A program made the position numbers and the translations under genes. Below are positions 44,890 through 52,735 of a stretch of 52,735 bases of DNA, piece by piece. The stretch lies in contig CAAGRQ010000132.1 of assembly GCA_900772705.1 (NCBI GenBank), positions 1 through 52,735 of the forward strand, written 5' to 3'. This DNA comes from Clostridia bacterium (GTDB lineage: Bacteria > Bacillota > Clostridia > Oscillospirales > Acutalibacteraceae). Within the stretch, counting starts at the first letter, position 1. Every line of letters begins with the position of its first letter. The notes under the pieces were generated by a model. The model did no database searches. It was not told the origin of the DNA and saw only the letters and a list, made by a program, of their open reading frames with translations.

Positions 44890-46278
44890 CTATTTCTTAT
44901 GCCGAACGGATTTCTTGTTTTTGTCCAAAAGAGGGATTGTTTCCTTTGACATAGGAATAAGGACAATAAGATTAATTATCGTCATAAGCCCTATTCCCAC
45001 ATCGCCTAAGTCCCAAACAACGGTAAACGAACGCAAACCGCCAACAAAAAGCATAACGAGTGCGACCACCTTGTAAATGTTTTGGCTCAGCCAATTTTCG
45101 CCGCAGATATAGGATACATTCGAGCGAGCGTAAAAGAGCACGCCCAGAAATGTGGAAAAACTGAATAAAAACAAAATCACTGCAATAAAATACGATCCTA
45201 TCGGTCCGAGATGATAATTCATAGCCGTCTGCAAAAGTTCCATTCCCTGAAGAGAAGCGATAATATCCTGCGGTACAAGCAAAATAATCATAGCGGTACA
45301 GGTGCATATAACAACAGTGTCAATCAAAACGCCGAGAGACTGCACCATTCCGATGGTCTCGGGACTCTTGCCCTCTGCGGCTGCGGCGGCACACGGAGCA
45401 GAACCCGAGCCTGCCTCATTAGAAAACAGTCCTCGTTTTATTCCGTTCATAAGAACTGCACCGAAGCCTCCCGACACTGCCTGCTTAAAACCGAACGCCT
45501 CCTCAAAAATCCGAGAGAATACCGACGGCATAAGCCTGATATTTTTCAGCATAATAAAAATCGTAATCAGAAAATAAAGCACCGCCATAATCGGCACAAT
45601 GACATCGAGAAATTTAACCGTTGCGTTTTTTCTGAGCACTATAACCGCCGCAATGGCAACTAAAAGGGCGGTAGTATAAATCGGCGGTATCGAAAACGCA
45701 TTGCTGAAAGCGGAAGTAACGGAATTACTCACCACCTGGCTGATTCCGCACCAACACACCAATCCGAAGAACGCAAACAAAAGCGCAAGAACTGATTTTT
45801 TAATCTTCTTTTTTCGCTTTTCCTCAACAAAATCGTGGATATAATAAGCAGGTCCGCCGTGATAACCGCCGTACAACTTGTCCTTTTTCTTATGAAGTTG
45901 AGCAAGCGTGCCCTCTGCATAAGCGGTGGAGGCTCCCAAAATCGCAGTCACCCACATCCAAAACACAGCCCCTGCTCCGCCGAACGAAATGGCGGCAACA
46001 ACGCCGACGAGATTTCCCATTCCGACTCTGGTGGCGGTGGAAACGATAAGAGTCTGAAAGGCGGAAAGGCTGCTTTTATCATCCTTTTTCTCACCGAGTG
46101 CTCTCACCATTTCGGGAAATTTGCGAATGGGCATAACCCTTGTTCTTACCGTAAAATAAACTCCGGCAGGTATAAGCAACAAAACCAACAACGGTATGCC
46201 TATAACCGTATCGCCTAACCTGAGCGTAAATAAATCGTTCCACAAAAAGCCGTAAATCGCTTCAATTATTGCAGTCAT
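44890..46278 (-). CDS. sodium:alanine/glycine symporter (AGCS family)
   Basis: Na+-driven uptake of small amino acids. 462 residues from ATG 46278 (GGAG seven bases upstream; the longer frame reads into the leader). About eleven membrane helices. Family landmarks: RVGMGNLVGVVAAISFGGAGAVFWMW split across 100-125, ASTAYAEGTLAQL, and SNEAGSGSAPCAAAAA followed by HPV-equivalent SPETIGMVQSLGVLIDT. Monocistronic between two terminator regions. Confidence 0.93.
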   Translation of the reverse strand: MTAIIEAIYGFLWNDLFTLRLGDTVIGIPLLVLLLIPAGVYFTVRTRVMPIRKFPEMVRALGEKKDDKSSLSAFQTLIVSTATRVGMGNLVGVVAAISFGGAGAVFWMWVTAILGASTAYAEGTLAQLHKKKDKLYGGYHGGPAYYIHDFVEEKRKKKIKKSVLALLFAFFGLVCWCGISQVVSNSVTSAFSNAFSIPPIYTTALLVAIAAVIVLRKNATVKFLDVIVPIMAVLYFLITIFIMLKNIRLMPSVFSRIFEEAFGFKQAVSGGFGAVLMNGIKRGLFSNEAGSGSAPCAAAAAEGKSPETIGMVQSLGVLIDTVVICTCTAMIILLVPQDIIASLQGMELLQTAMNYHLGPIGSYFIAVILFLFSFSTFLGVLFYARSNVSYICGENWLSQNIYKVVALVMLFVGGLRSFTVVWDLGDVGIGLMTIINLIVLIPMSKETIPLLDKNKKSVRHKK

Positions 46279-46296
46279 ATCAATTCTCCAAACAAA

Positions 46297-46324
46297 ATAT
46301 AACGGCATCGCCCATACTAAGCAA
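46297..46324 (-). other. 5' leader hairpin of the symporter gene
   Basis: On the minus strand CGGCAT...ATGCCG plus GC/GC inner pairs form a hairpin in the short leader, just before the symporter ribosome binding site region. A TTGACA lies about 50 bases upstream (near 46365) with an AT-rich -10 (TAGATAATAT). The hairpin might control translation or be a protein-binding site. It is not a known riboswitch. Confidence 0.35.
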
Positions 46325-46429
46325 TGCCGCATATATTATCTAATCACAAATCAAGCCCTTTGTCAACAGCAATATCTCATTCACGCACTAAAGCGTGACG
46401 AATATTTTTCTTTCTTTTTGGCTAAATTA

Positions 46430-47386
46430 TCAAAGTCTGAGTTCGTCCTCTTTGCGTTTTTTATAGGAATTAACCGCAATGGGAACAGCCGCACCGATTC
46501 CGCCGCCGACAACTAAGCCGCCGAGCATAAACGCCCACCACAGCCTGAATTTCGGCTGTTTTTCCTGCTCCTGCTCGGTTTCTTCCTTTTTAGACTCAAC
46601 ATTTGAAGTAAGTTCGACCGTCTGACTGAATTCCTCGCCGAAGTCATTTTCATAGGTAATTGTTGCGGTACCCTTAATTTCGCCCAAGGCGTCCGAATCA
46701 ACCGTTAAATTAATCGTTCCGCTTTTGCTTTCACCGACAGGCACTTCGCCTATAAACAAAACGCCGCCCGTGGCAATTCCGTCAACATTAACAGAAACCT
46801 TTGCATTTTTTATTACAGATTTACCCGTGTTCATAAGAGCAACGCTCATCGACGATGAACTGTCCTGAGTCAGTTTTGACGGCAAAATAACACCGTCATA
46901 TGAAAGTTCCGTGCTCTGCTTAACATTAAGATTAACTGTATCGGAATTTGAAAAAGCGGAATAATATTCGTCCTCGTACTCACTCGACACCGTAACCTTA
47001 TGAACGCCGACCGCCGCATTCGCCACTGCGCCCACCTTGATTTTCCAAGTATAAGATGCGCCTGCGTTGATTTTCCGTACAAAAGCAGTACCGGTTCCGT
47101 CACTCTGAATTTCGCCGCTGTCCTCGGAAAATGTCAACTTGACATTATAAATCGCCTTATCACTGCTGTAATTCTTCAGCGTAAGAGAAAGTTCCTTTTG
47201 CTCCGACGGAGAAACATATCCGCCGTCAATACTGCACGAAGTGAGCATAAGTCTCGGCACGCTTGAATTTACCGGCTTCTCATCCTGTGCGTTTTCGGTC
47301 TCTGCGGCAAATGCCGTAAAGCACGGCACAAGCATACAAACGCAAAGCAAAATTGATACTGATAAAGATAATAGTTTTTTCATCAT
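46430..47386 (-). CDS. membrane-anchored accessory protein with CARDB/S-layer-like domains
   Basis: 318 residues. Signal peptide (about 1-28, cut after AFA), two beta-sandwich repeats of CARDB/COG1361 type (about 45-155 with LSLTLKNYSSDKAIYNVKL; about 160-265 with MSVALMNTGKSVIKNAKV), a Glu/Gln/Lys linker and one C-terminal membrane helix (about 284-306) with a basic tail. The permease stop overlaps its start (ATGATG; the second ATG at 47383 has better spacing to AGGGAG). It is probably an extracytoplasmic partner of the ABC complex, sensing or presenting substrate. Confidence 0.75.
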   Translation of the reverse strand: MMKKLLSLSVSILLCVCMLVPCFTAFAAETENAQDEKPVNSSVPRLMLTSCSIDGGYVSPSEQKELSLTLKNYSSDKAIYNVKLTFSEDSGEIQSDGTGTAFVRKINAGASYTWKIKVGAVANAAVGVHKVTVSSEYEDEYYSAFSNSDTVNLNVKQSTELSYDGVILPSKLTQDSSSSMSVALMNTGKSVIKNAKVSVNVDGIATGGVLFIGEVPVGESKSGTINLTVDSDALGEIKGTATITYENDFGEEFSQTVELTSNVESKKEETEQEQEKQPKFRLWWAFMLGGLVVGGGIGAAVPIAVNSYKKRKEDELRL

Positions 47387-50076
47387 AACTCCCTAATGTT
47401 TTCCACAATACTGTTTTTCATTTCCTTGCTGATCTTTGAAAACAGATTAATAAAACAAAATACGAACAGCACCGCAACCATAATTGCCGATGCCCACGGA
47501 CTAAACACAAGATTTAATCCCATGTCCGGCAAATATCTGCACAAAATTTTAATTACAATAAATCCTATGATGTAAAGACCGAAGCCGACTCCCGCTCCCC
47601 AAGTAAACATAGACAGCATTCTTAAGCAGTATGATTTAACCAGTTCGCTCCTGCTTGCACCGACAGCACGCAGAGTTCCTATAACTCTCTTATTCTCCCT
47701 TATCTGGGCGGTAATCGAATTATTTATTATGCTTACACATACGGCAAAGCCTGTAATCAGCACAACAAGCATCGCCGTAACCATTGAGCGGTAGTTCTTT
47801 TCAATCGTTTGGTTATCCTCGTATGCCGAGGTTACAAAGCCGTCATACTTCAGTTTATATTCGTCGAGAAACTCTGTAAACTCCGCATCGGTTTTGTCGT
47901 TCGGCTCATCATAGAGGCTAATATATAAGTTTTCATATCCTGCCTCTTTATTAAAATTCAGTATACCGTCATTGCTTGTAATTATATGCGGAGAATGAGT
48001 CGAAATAATGTTACCTATAATATTGCTGTCATTTGAACACGAAACCAGAGCGCCTATCCTAACCTTCTTAAACGCCTTGTCCGCTGATGAATACACCTCG
48101 ATTTCATCGCCTGCCTTGTACGGACTGTTTTCGGTCATAACGGTTTTATATAGGTTTTTGGACTTTCCCACATCATCGTCATAATTATAATATGTGCCCA
48201 TTCCGTTATGATAAAGGCGCACCATAAGTTCCGCCTTTTTCGGCATAACGAGTATAACCTCCTCACCCGAGCGGAGTTTGTTATAATCTATTTTTCCGTC
48301 GTAAACCTTGTCTTCTAACTTTGAGAGGGTGTCTCGGTCATACGAATTAATCGTCATACTCCACATATCGTCCGTAATTCCCGGTCCCTCAAACTCGTCG
48401 GGAGCGTACGGTTCTCCCTTATTATTTTGAATACGGTTCTTATACTCTGCCACAGTGGTAGGAAACGAATAATCCTCGTTATCGCTGTCGTAATTGTAAA
48501 GGAACCGGTCGGGATTCATAACACGCATAAACATACTCGAATAGTCCGCCTTAATAGCAGAGCTTATGCTCTTTTCACCGACTACGGTCTCCACGAGCGG
48601 ATTTGAGACAATATTCTGCTTATCTGCATCGCTGAGACTATTATCCGAATTTCCGCACCAAAATGCGTAATCATACGGTATGACCGTTTTATTATCATTT
48701 TCATACGAAAGATAAGAAAATCCGAACGCCGACAGCATAACCGACAGCGAAAGAATTACGCCCACCGCAATTTTGCTTCCCTTATAAAACTGACCGTTTC
48801 GCCTTGCAAGATGAGCGGCAGGTTTATATTGCATCTTTGAATGAATCTTTTTTACCTTAGCCTTTCGCTGAATCCTGACATCCCTGATAGCCTGCATGGG
48901 CGAAATGTGCGATGCAAAAATCAACGGCACAAGTGCCGCAAGCATAACGACCGTCATATTTATAACCGCTGCAATCGGAAGCGTCCAAATGCTCTTTGTC
49001 ATAACCGCATTGTCGCTCATTAAATTGATACCCAGATACACAAGCAAATACGAAATCAAAATACTTATCGGCGTAGAAATAAGTGCTATAATAAACGCCT
49101 CTCTGCCGAAAATGCGTATTATCTGCCGCCTTGTTGTGCCGACTGCCCTGAGCATACCTATCTGCTGTCTGCGTTCCTTGAGGTTATTGTTAAACGAATT
49201 GACTATTCCCACACAGGATGTAAACACGAGCAAAAGGGCAATGAAGATAATCAAATCACCGTTTGCAAATTGATAGTAATCCAAAACAGATGAAGAATCA
49301 AAATTCGTACTGCATATATCATACTCTAAATCTTCGCCGTAATTCTTTGCCAAATAATCGTTAAATGTATTATTTCTTTTTTGCGTTCCCTCAAGATAGG
49401 CAATTTGCTTTGCCTTGCCTCCCGACTCCAAAATCGTATTATCCGCCACAAAAATCGCCGGTATCGAAGTGTCATACTCGTCATAGGAAAAAAACGAATA
49501 TCCTATATTGCTCTTTTTATCCTTTAGAATACCGGTTACAACATACTCCTTATCAACGGTTTGAGCGTAACCCTGAGCATTTTGCACCATAAATTTCAGG
49601 CTGATTGTACTTCCGACGCTTGCATTGCGGTAATCGAGTTTTTTCAGTGCCTCGCTCTCTATGGCTATTTCGTTTTCCGCCTCGGGCAGTCTGCCCTCAA
49701 GCAGTCTTTGGTTTGATATTTTTCTGAACTTATCATTTGCTCTGCCGACTGCCGAACCGAGCCTTTTGAACTTATCGTTCTTATACGCATAACCCAAAAT
49801 ATCAACTATGGCATAATCGTCCACAGCGCCGCTGTCCTTTGCCTTTTCATAATCCTTATCGCCGAATGACGGTATGTCGATAACAGTGTCCTGATAGCCA
49901 TAGTTATCCACATATTCGGCGTGCGAAGTTTCCTTTGCCGCCGCCATAAAAAATACGATACTGCCGGAAAAAACCATAGCAAGAACTATACCGATAATCA
50001 TTATCAAATATTGCTTTTTTCTCTGCCTGATATTAGCCAAGGCGATGGTATTTACTGTAAGTTTAGTTTTCATCAT
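47383..50076 (-). CDS. ABC transporter permease with two FtsX domains
   Basis: 897 residues. Helix 1 (about 20-48) leads to an extracytoplasmic domain, then an FtsX domain (about 270-400, with RRQQIGMLRAVGTTRRQIIRIF). A second helix near 435 leads to a large extracytoplasmic domain (about 460-760), then the second FtsX domain (about 765-890, RENKRVIGTLRAVGASRSELVK). This is the plan of MacB/LolE-type mechanotransmission permeases. The start overlaps the ATPase stop; ATG 50073 is equally possible. Substrates of such systems are peptides or lipids, and the linked two-component system suggests antimicrobial-peptide defence. Confidence 0.9.
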   Translation of the reverse strand: MMKTKLTVNTIALANIRQRKKQYLIMIIGIVLAMVFSGSIVFFMAAAKETSHAEYVDNYGYQDTVIDIPSFGDKDYEKAKDSGAVDDYAIVDILGYAYKNDKFKRLGSAVGRANDKFRKISNQRLLEGRLPEAENEIAIESEALKKLDYRNASVGSTISLKFMVQNAQGYAQTVDKEYVVTGILKDKKSNIGYSFFSYDEYDTSIPAIFVADNTILESGGKAKQIAYLEGTQKRNNTFNDYLAKNYGEDLEYDICSTNFDSSSVLDYYQFANGDLIIFIALLLVFTSCVGIVNSFNNNLKERRQQIGMLRAVGTTRRQIIRIFGREAFIIALISTPISILISYLLVYLGINLMSDNAVMTKSIWTLPIAAVINMTVVMLAALVPLIFASHISPMQAIRDVRIQRKAKVKKIHSKMQYKPAAHLARRNGQFYKGSKIAVGVILSLSVMLSAFGFSYLSYENDNKTVIPYDYAFWCGNSDNSLSDADKQNIVSNPLVETVVGEKSISSAIKADYSSMFMRVMNPDRFLYNYDSDNEDYSFPTTVAEYKNRIQNNKGEPYAPDEFEGPGITDDMWSMTINSYDRDTLSKLEDKVYDGKIDYNKLRSGEEVILVMPKKAELMVRLYHNGMGTYYNYDDDVGKSKNLYKTVMTENSPYKAGDEIEVYSSADKAFKKVRIGALVSCSNDSNIIGNIISTHSPHIITSNDGILNFNKEAGYENLYISLYDEPNDKTDAEFTEFLDEYKLKYDGFVTSAYEDNQTIEKNYRSMVTAMLVVLITGFAVCVSIINNSITAQIRENKRVIGTLRAVGASRSELVKSYCLRMLSMFTWGAGVGFGLYIIGFIVIKILCRYLPDMGLNLVFSPWASAIMVAVLFVFCFINLFSKISKEMKNSIVENIREL

Positions 50077-50759
50077 ACCACCTCTGACCTTGAATCTCTG
50101 ACGATTTTTCCGTCCTCAATGGTTAAAATCCTGTCTGCCTGCTCCGCCACATGAAGGTCGTGGGTAACGAGAATAAGCGTTACACCGAGTTCATTTGCCG
50201 CATATTTAAGCAAGGTGAGTACCTCTTCTCCGCTCTTTTTATCGAGATTTCCCGTCGGCTCGTCCGCAAAAAGAATTGACGGCTTATTTGCAAGCGCTCT
50301 TGCTATCGCAATTCTCTGTTGCTGTCCGCCCGAAAGTGCAGACGGAAGATGCTCAAGTCTGTCACCGATACCCAATATTTTTATTATTTTATCAAGATAT
50401 TTTTCATCCGCTTTTTTTGAATCAAGCATAATCGGAAGCAAAATATTTTCCATTCCCGTAAGTTCGTTTACAAGATTGTATGCCTGAAACACAAAGCCGA
50501 AGCGTCTCCTGCGAAGAATGGAAAGCTGATTGTCGCTGTAATCTCCGAGTTTGGCATCATTATACAGAACATATCCCGAAGTGGGATTTTCCAAAGAGGA
50601 GAGCATATGCAAAAGAGTGGACTTGCCCGAGCCGCTGGGACCCGTAATGGCACAAAATTCCCCCTGCTCAAAATCAACGCTGATATTATCAACAGCCTTA
50701 ATAACGCTGTCGCCGCTCATATATTCCTTTGTCAATTTGTTACACGAAATAATGTTCAT
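50073..50759 (-). CDS. ABC transporter ATPase (MacB/LolD/BceA type)
   Basis: 228 residues from ATG 50759 (AAGGG eight bases upstream). Walker A GPSGSGKST, Q-loop region, signature LSGGQQQRIAIARAL and Walker B ILFADEPTGNLD are complete. Pairs with the downstream two-FtsX permease. It has its own promoter, behind a palindromic operator. Confidence 0.95.
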   Translation of the reverse strand: MNIISCNKLTKEYMSGDSVIKAVDNISVDFEQGEFCAITGPSGSGKSTLLHMLSSLENPTSGYVLYNDAKLGDYSDNQLSILRRRRFGFVFQAYNLVNELTGMENILLPIMLDSKKADEKYLDKIIKILGIGDRLEHLPSALSGGQQQRIAIARALANKPSILFADEPTGNLDKKSGEEVLTLLKYAANELGVTLILVTHDLHVAEQADRILTIEDGKIVRDSRSEVV

Positions 50760-50784
50760 ATAAATCGCCCTTCTTTCTGCTTTC

Positions 50785-50793
50785 AATATATCA
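50785..50793 (-). promoter_or_regulatory. extended -10 promoter of the ABC genes
   Basis: The minus strand reads TGATATATT, an extended -10 (TGnTATAnT type), 26 bases before the ATPase start. No good -35 is present; the palindrome at 50810-50840 covers that position, fitting an activated promoter. Confidence 0.55.
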
Positions 50794-50809
50794 CATATGT
50801 CTTTCAACA

Positions 50810-50840
50810 ATCTTACGCCCGTCTTAAAAAATCGTAAGAT
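50810..50840. promoter_or_regulatory. palindromic operator of the ABC genes
   Basis: Perfect inverted repeat ATCTTACG-N15-CGTAAGAT. Its AAATCGTAA arm sequence recurs at 52530-52538 upstream of the response regulator that heads the operon. This is the expected placement for a BceR-like regulator site overlapping the -35 region. Confidence 0.65.
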
Positions 50841-50851
50841 ATTGCAAGAAA

Positions 50852-50881
50852 TCAACCCCGTTTTATAACAAGGTTGATTCC
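50852..50881 (-). terminator. hairpin after the histidine-kinase gene
   Basis: On the minus strand AATCAACC and GGTTGATT pair around a loop, followed by a short T-rich stretch. It would reduce read-through from the regulator-kinase genes into the ABC genes, making the operator-driven promoter dominant. Confidence 0.5.
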
Positions 50882-50889
50882 TTTTACTT

Positions 50890-51795
50890 TTATATAATTT
50901 CGTTGGCTTCTATATGCGGCAGGCATATGCTCAGTGCCAAGCCGTCGCCCTGATTTTCGGCAGATATTACTCCGTGGTGCCTTTCCACAACCGCCTTTGC
51001 TATGGCAAGACCTATGCCCGTGCTTTTCTCGCTCGACTCCTTAGATTTATAAAAACGAATGAATATATTTTTCAAATCTTCCTCATCCGCACCGCCGCCG
51101 TTGTCGGAAATTTTAATTATGGAAGTACGCCCGGTATCGCTTATTTCAACCGTTATGCGCCCGTCATCCGCAGTATGCTCGCACGCATTTTTTATCACAT
51201 TTGAAACAGCCTCGCCAAGCCAATTTATACTGCATCTCATTTTACTTTCCCCGATAACGGCAAAAATCTTGTCGGGATAAAGCGGCTTAAAATCGCTTAT
51301 TATTCCCTTTATGAGCGCAGACAGGTCGCAACATTTGTAATCCTCGCAGTAAATGTCGCCCGTCTTAATTTTTTCAAGACGCAAAAGCTGATACACAAGG
51401 CTCTCCATCTTTGATATAAGTTCAAGTTCTTTCGTATTGTGTGTGCTGGGGTTCATTTCGTTATCCATCTCACAATAAAGTTTTATCGCCGCAATCGGAG
51501 TTTTGAGCTGGTGCGATATATCGGAAATGAATTCCGTATTCTTTCTGCTCTCCGCCGCCAGTTTATTTTGCTCCAACTTAACCAATTCTTCCAAGTCCGA
51601 AACGGAATTTTGCAACTTTGCAAAATCATTATCGTAAAGGCTGAACGGAGTCATAGTGTCATTATTAAGAAAATCCTCGATCTGCTCCGTAAGATTTCTC
51701 ACGTCTTTTTTCAGCCTGCGCTCTCTTTCGATAAGCACAACACAAGCGATAATCAAAGCCGTAATCAACGTACCCGATACAATCGCCGCCGTCAT
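50890..51795 (-). CDS. sensor histidine kinase with single N-terminal helix
   Basis: 301 residues from ATG 51795 (overlapping the regulator stop as ATGA; GGAGG seven bases upstream). Only one membrane helix (about 3-22) and no extracellular sensor domain. Then a short linker, phospho-acceptor histidine in SHQLKTPIAAIK, N-box, GGGADEEDL and GIGLAIAKAVV. Kinases of this build usually take their signal from an associated ABC transporter. The ABC permease encoded downstream is the natural candidate. Confidence 0.92.
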   Translation of the reverse strand: MTAAIVSGTLITALIIACVVLIERERRLKKDVRNLTEQIEDFLNNDTMTPFSLYDNDFAKLQNSVSDLEELVKLEQNKLAAESRKNTEFISDISHQLKTPIAAIKLYCEMDNEMNPSTHNTKELELISKMESLVYQLLRLEKIKTGDIYCEDYKCCDLSALIKGIISDFKPLYPDKIFAVIGESKMRCSINWLGEAVSNVIKNACEHTADDGRITVEISDTGRTSIIKISDNGGGADEEDLKNIFIRFYKSKESSEKSTGIGLAIAKAVVERHHGVISAENQGDGLALSICLPHIEANEII

Positions 51796-52460
51796 CTTGC
51801 GTCCTCCCATCTGTAGCCTACGCCTCTTACCGTAACGATATGCTCAAAGCCGATTTTTTCTCTGAGGCGACTCATGTGCACGCTCAGCGTATTGTCATAA
51901 ATAAAGTTTCCGCTCTCGTCCCAAATGTTTTTAAGCAGTGTGTCACGGGTAACGATAACGCCGCTGTTGCGAATAAGACAGCATAAAATCTGAAACTCCG
52001 TTTTTGTAAGAAATACGGTTTCGTTATTCTTTTTAACAGTCATATTATTCATATCAATAACTATGCCGTCACTGCTGACAAGAGACAAATTGTTCCCCGA
52101 GCGCCTGATGAGCGCACGCACCCTCGACATCAGTTCCAATAACTTAAACGGTTTTGTAACATAATCGTCGGCACCCGAGTCGAGCCCTTTTACTATATTT
52201 ATTTCATCATCGCACGCAGTCAAAAACAGTATCGGTGAAGTAACGCCCGAGGCTCTAAGCGATGCACAAAGGTCAAGGCCGCTTCCGTCCGGCAGCATAA
52301 CATCAAGGATAATCAAATCAAAGACACCCGACGCAATAATTCCCCTTGCCTGCGAAATCGTTTCGGCTGCCGTAACGGCATAACCCTGACCGGAGAGCAT
52401 CTCGCTCAGTCCGTCACGCAAATATGCATCGTCCTCAAGCAAAAATATTTTTTCATTCAT
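51792..52460 (-). CDS. OmpR-family response regulator
   Basis: 222 residues. Receiver with acidic pair LLEDD, phospho-acceptor D53 (IILDVMLP), LTACDD and VTKPF. The C-terminal winged helix ends with TLSVHMSRLREKIG and VRGVGYRWE. First gene of the regulator-kinase pair. Candidate targets are the palindrome at 50810-50840 and its own promoter. Confidence 0.94.
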   Translation of the reverse strand: MNEKIFLLEDDAYLRDGLSEMLSGQGYAVTAAETISQARGIIASGVFDLIILDVMLPDGSGLDLCASLRASGVTSPILFLTACDDEINIVKGLDSGADDYVTKPFKLLELMSRVRALIRRSGNNLSLVSSDGIVIDMNNMTVKKNNETVFLTKTEFQILCCLIRNSGVIVTRDTLLKNIWDESGNFIYDNTLSVHMSRLREKIGFEHIVTVRGVGYRWEDAR

Positions 52461-52488
52461 AACGCCACCGCCTTACTTCTTTAACTGA

Positions 52489-52538
52489 ATGATACCATAA
52501 ACCTGCCTGCCCTGGCAATGATTATTACTAAATCGTAA
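52489..52538 (-). promoter_or_regulatory. promoter of the second two-component operon with regulator half-site
   Basis: On the minus strand, -35 TTGCCA (52518-52513), 18 bases, -10 TATCAT (52494-52489). Just upstream, 52530-52538 reads AAATCGTAA on the plus strand, matching one arm of the ABC-gene palindrome. Suggests mild autoregulation. Confidence 0.5.
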
Positions 52539-52544
52539 ATTAAA

Positions 52545-52735
52545 AAGCCGGGCAAGGGGCACACTACATAAGGAATAAATGCTTAAAAGCCAAATAGACA
52601 GCGAAATACTGCGTTAAATTTGCAGTGAAGGCGACAAGCCTGCCCTGCAAATTATGCCTTGTCTTTCATCTGTTTCTTTGGTTTTTAAGTGCTAAGCAGT
52701 TTAAGCAAACTGATTTTGTTCAGTGTGCATTAACA
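52545..52735. other. right-edge non-coding segment with inverted repeat
   Basis: No convincing ORF. The segment contains AATTTGCAG (52617-52625) and CTGCAAATT (about 52645-52653), a nine-base inverted repeat with an inner AGGC/GCCT pairing, so a hairpin can form. Its composition and style resemble small interspersed repeats seen in Ruminococcus-like genomes, but no second copy lies in the window, so this is unproven. Confidence 0.25.

Noticed and set aside
46376..46410. TCACGC/GCGTGA hairpin as terminator of the accessory-protein gene
   Set aside because: On the minus strand no T-run follows the stem, and on the plus strand no gene ends there.

Overview
The window looks like chromosomal DNA from a low-to-moderate GC, endospore-forming member of the Clostridia, probably an Oscillospiraceae/Ruminococcus-like gut anaerobe. 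The grounds are an uninterrupted sigma-K gene, Firmicutes-type housekeeping synteny (dprA-topA-trmFO-plsX-rnc-smc-ftsY and yhbY-nadD-yqeK-rsfS-leuS), AGGAGG-type ribosome binding sites, TTGACA/TATAAT promoters, and a galacto-N-biose/lacto-N-biose phosphorylase typical of mucosal glycan users. Family names come from recognition of motifs and gene order; no database search was run.

Layout. 1-240: possible structured RNA and two terminators. 238-5371 (minus): response regulator, histidine kinase and HtrA protease, then a DUF815 AAA+ ATPase sharing a 14-base upstream motif with the regulator. 5557-7359 (plus): a FadR-type GntR regulator and ilvC with well-placed operators. 7421-8211: a phage scar with head-protein debris, two small ORFs and a beheaded Prp protease gene. 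8297-11206 (minus): MacB-like permease and MacA-like adaptor without their ATPase. 11293-15509 (minus): purE-purM-purN-IMP cyclohydrolase-purD. 15639-17931 (minus): leucine-rich-repeat surface protein and a metal-sensing ArsR regulator. 17958-35676 (minus): a very tight run of informational and cell-cycle genes. 35888-38936: HprK-like P-loop protein (plus), sigK and bioY (minus, bioY under a clear BirA operator), and an acyltransferase (plus) whose promoter predicts a leaderless mRNA. 39020-40616 (minus): a degenerate sortase-like protein with a membrane partner. 40838-44757 (minus): small helical protein, beta-helix protein and GH112 phosphorylase. 44890-46278: Na+/alanine symporter. 46430-52460 (minus): a second two-component system driving an ABC exporter-type complex and a membrane-anchored accessory protein.

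How it fits together. The most novel-looking unit is the three-gene cassette at 40838-44757. The beta-helix protein has paired aspartates reminiscent of GH136 lacto-N-biosidases, and the small helical protein resembles the dedicated folding partner of that family, but neither has a signal peptide. They would work in the cytoplasm beside the GH112 phosphorylase, which would be an unusual arrangement. Local regulatory circuits can be read directly from the sequence for ilvC (GntR), bioY (BirA) and the ABC unit (palindromic site). There are no tRNAs, rRNAs, CRISPR arrays or intact mobile elements.
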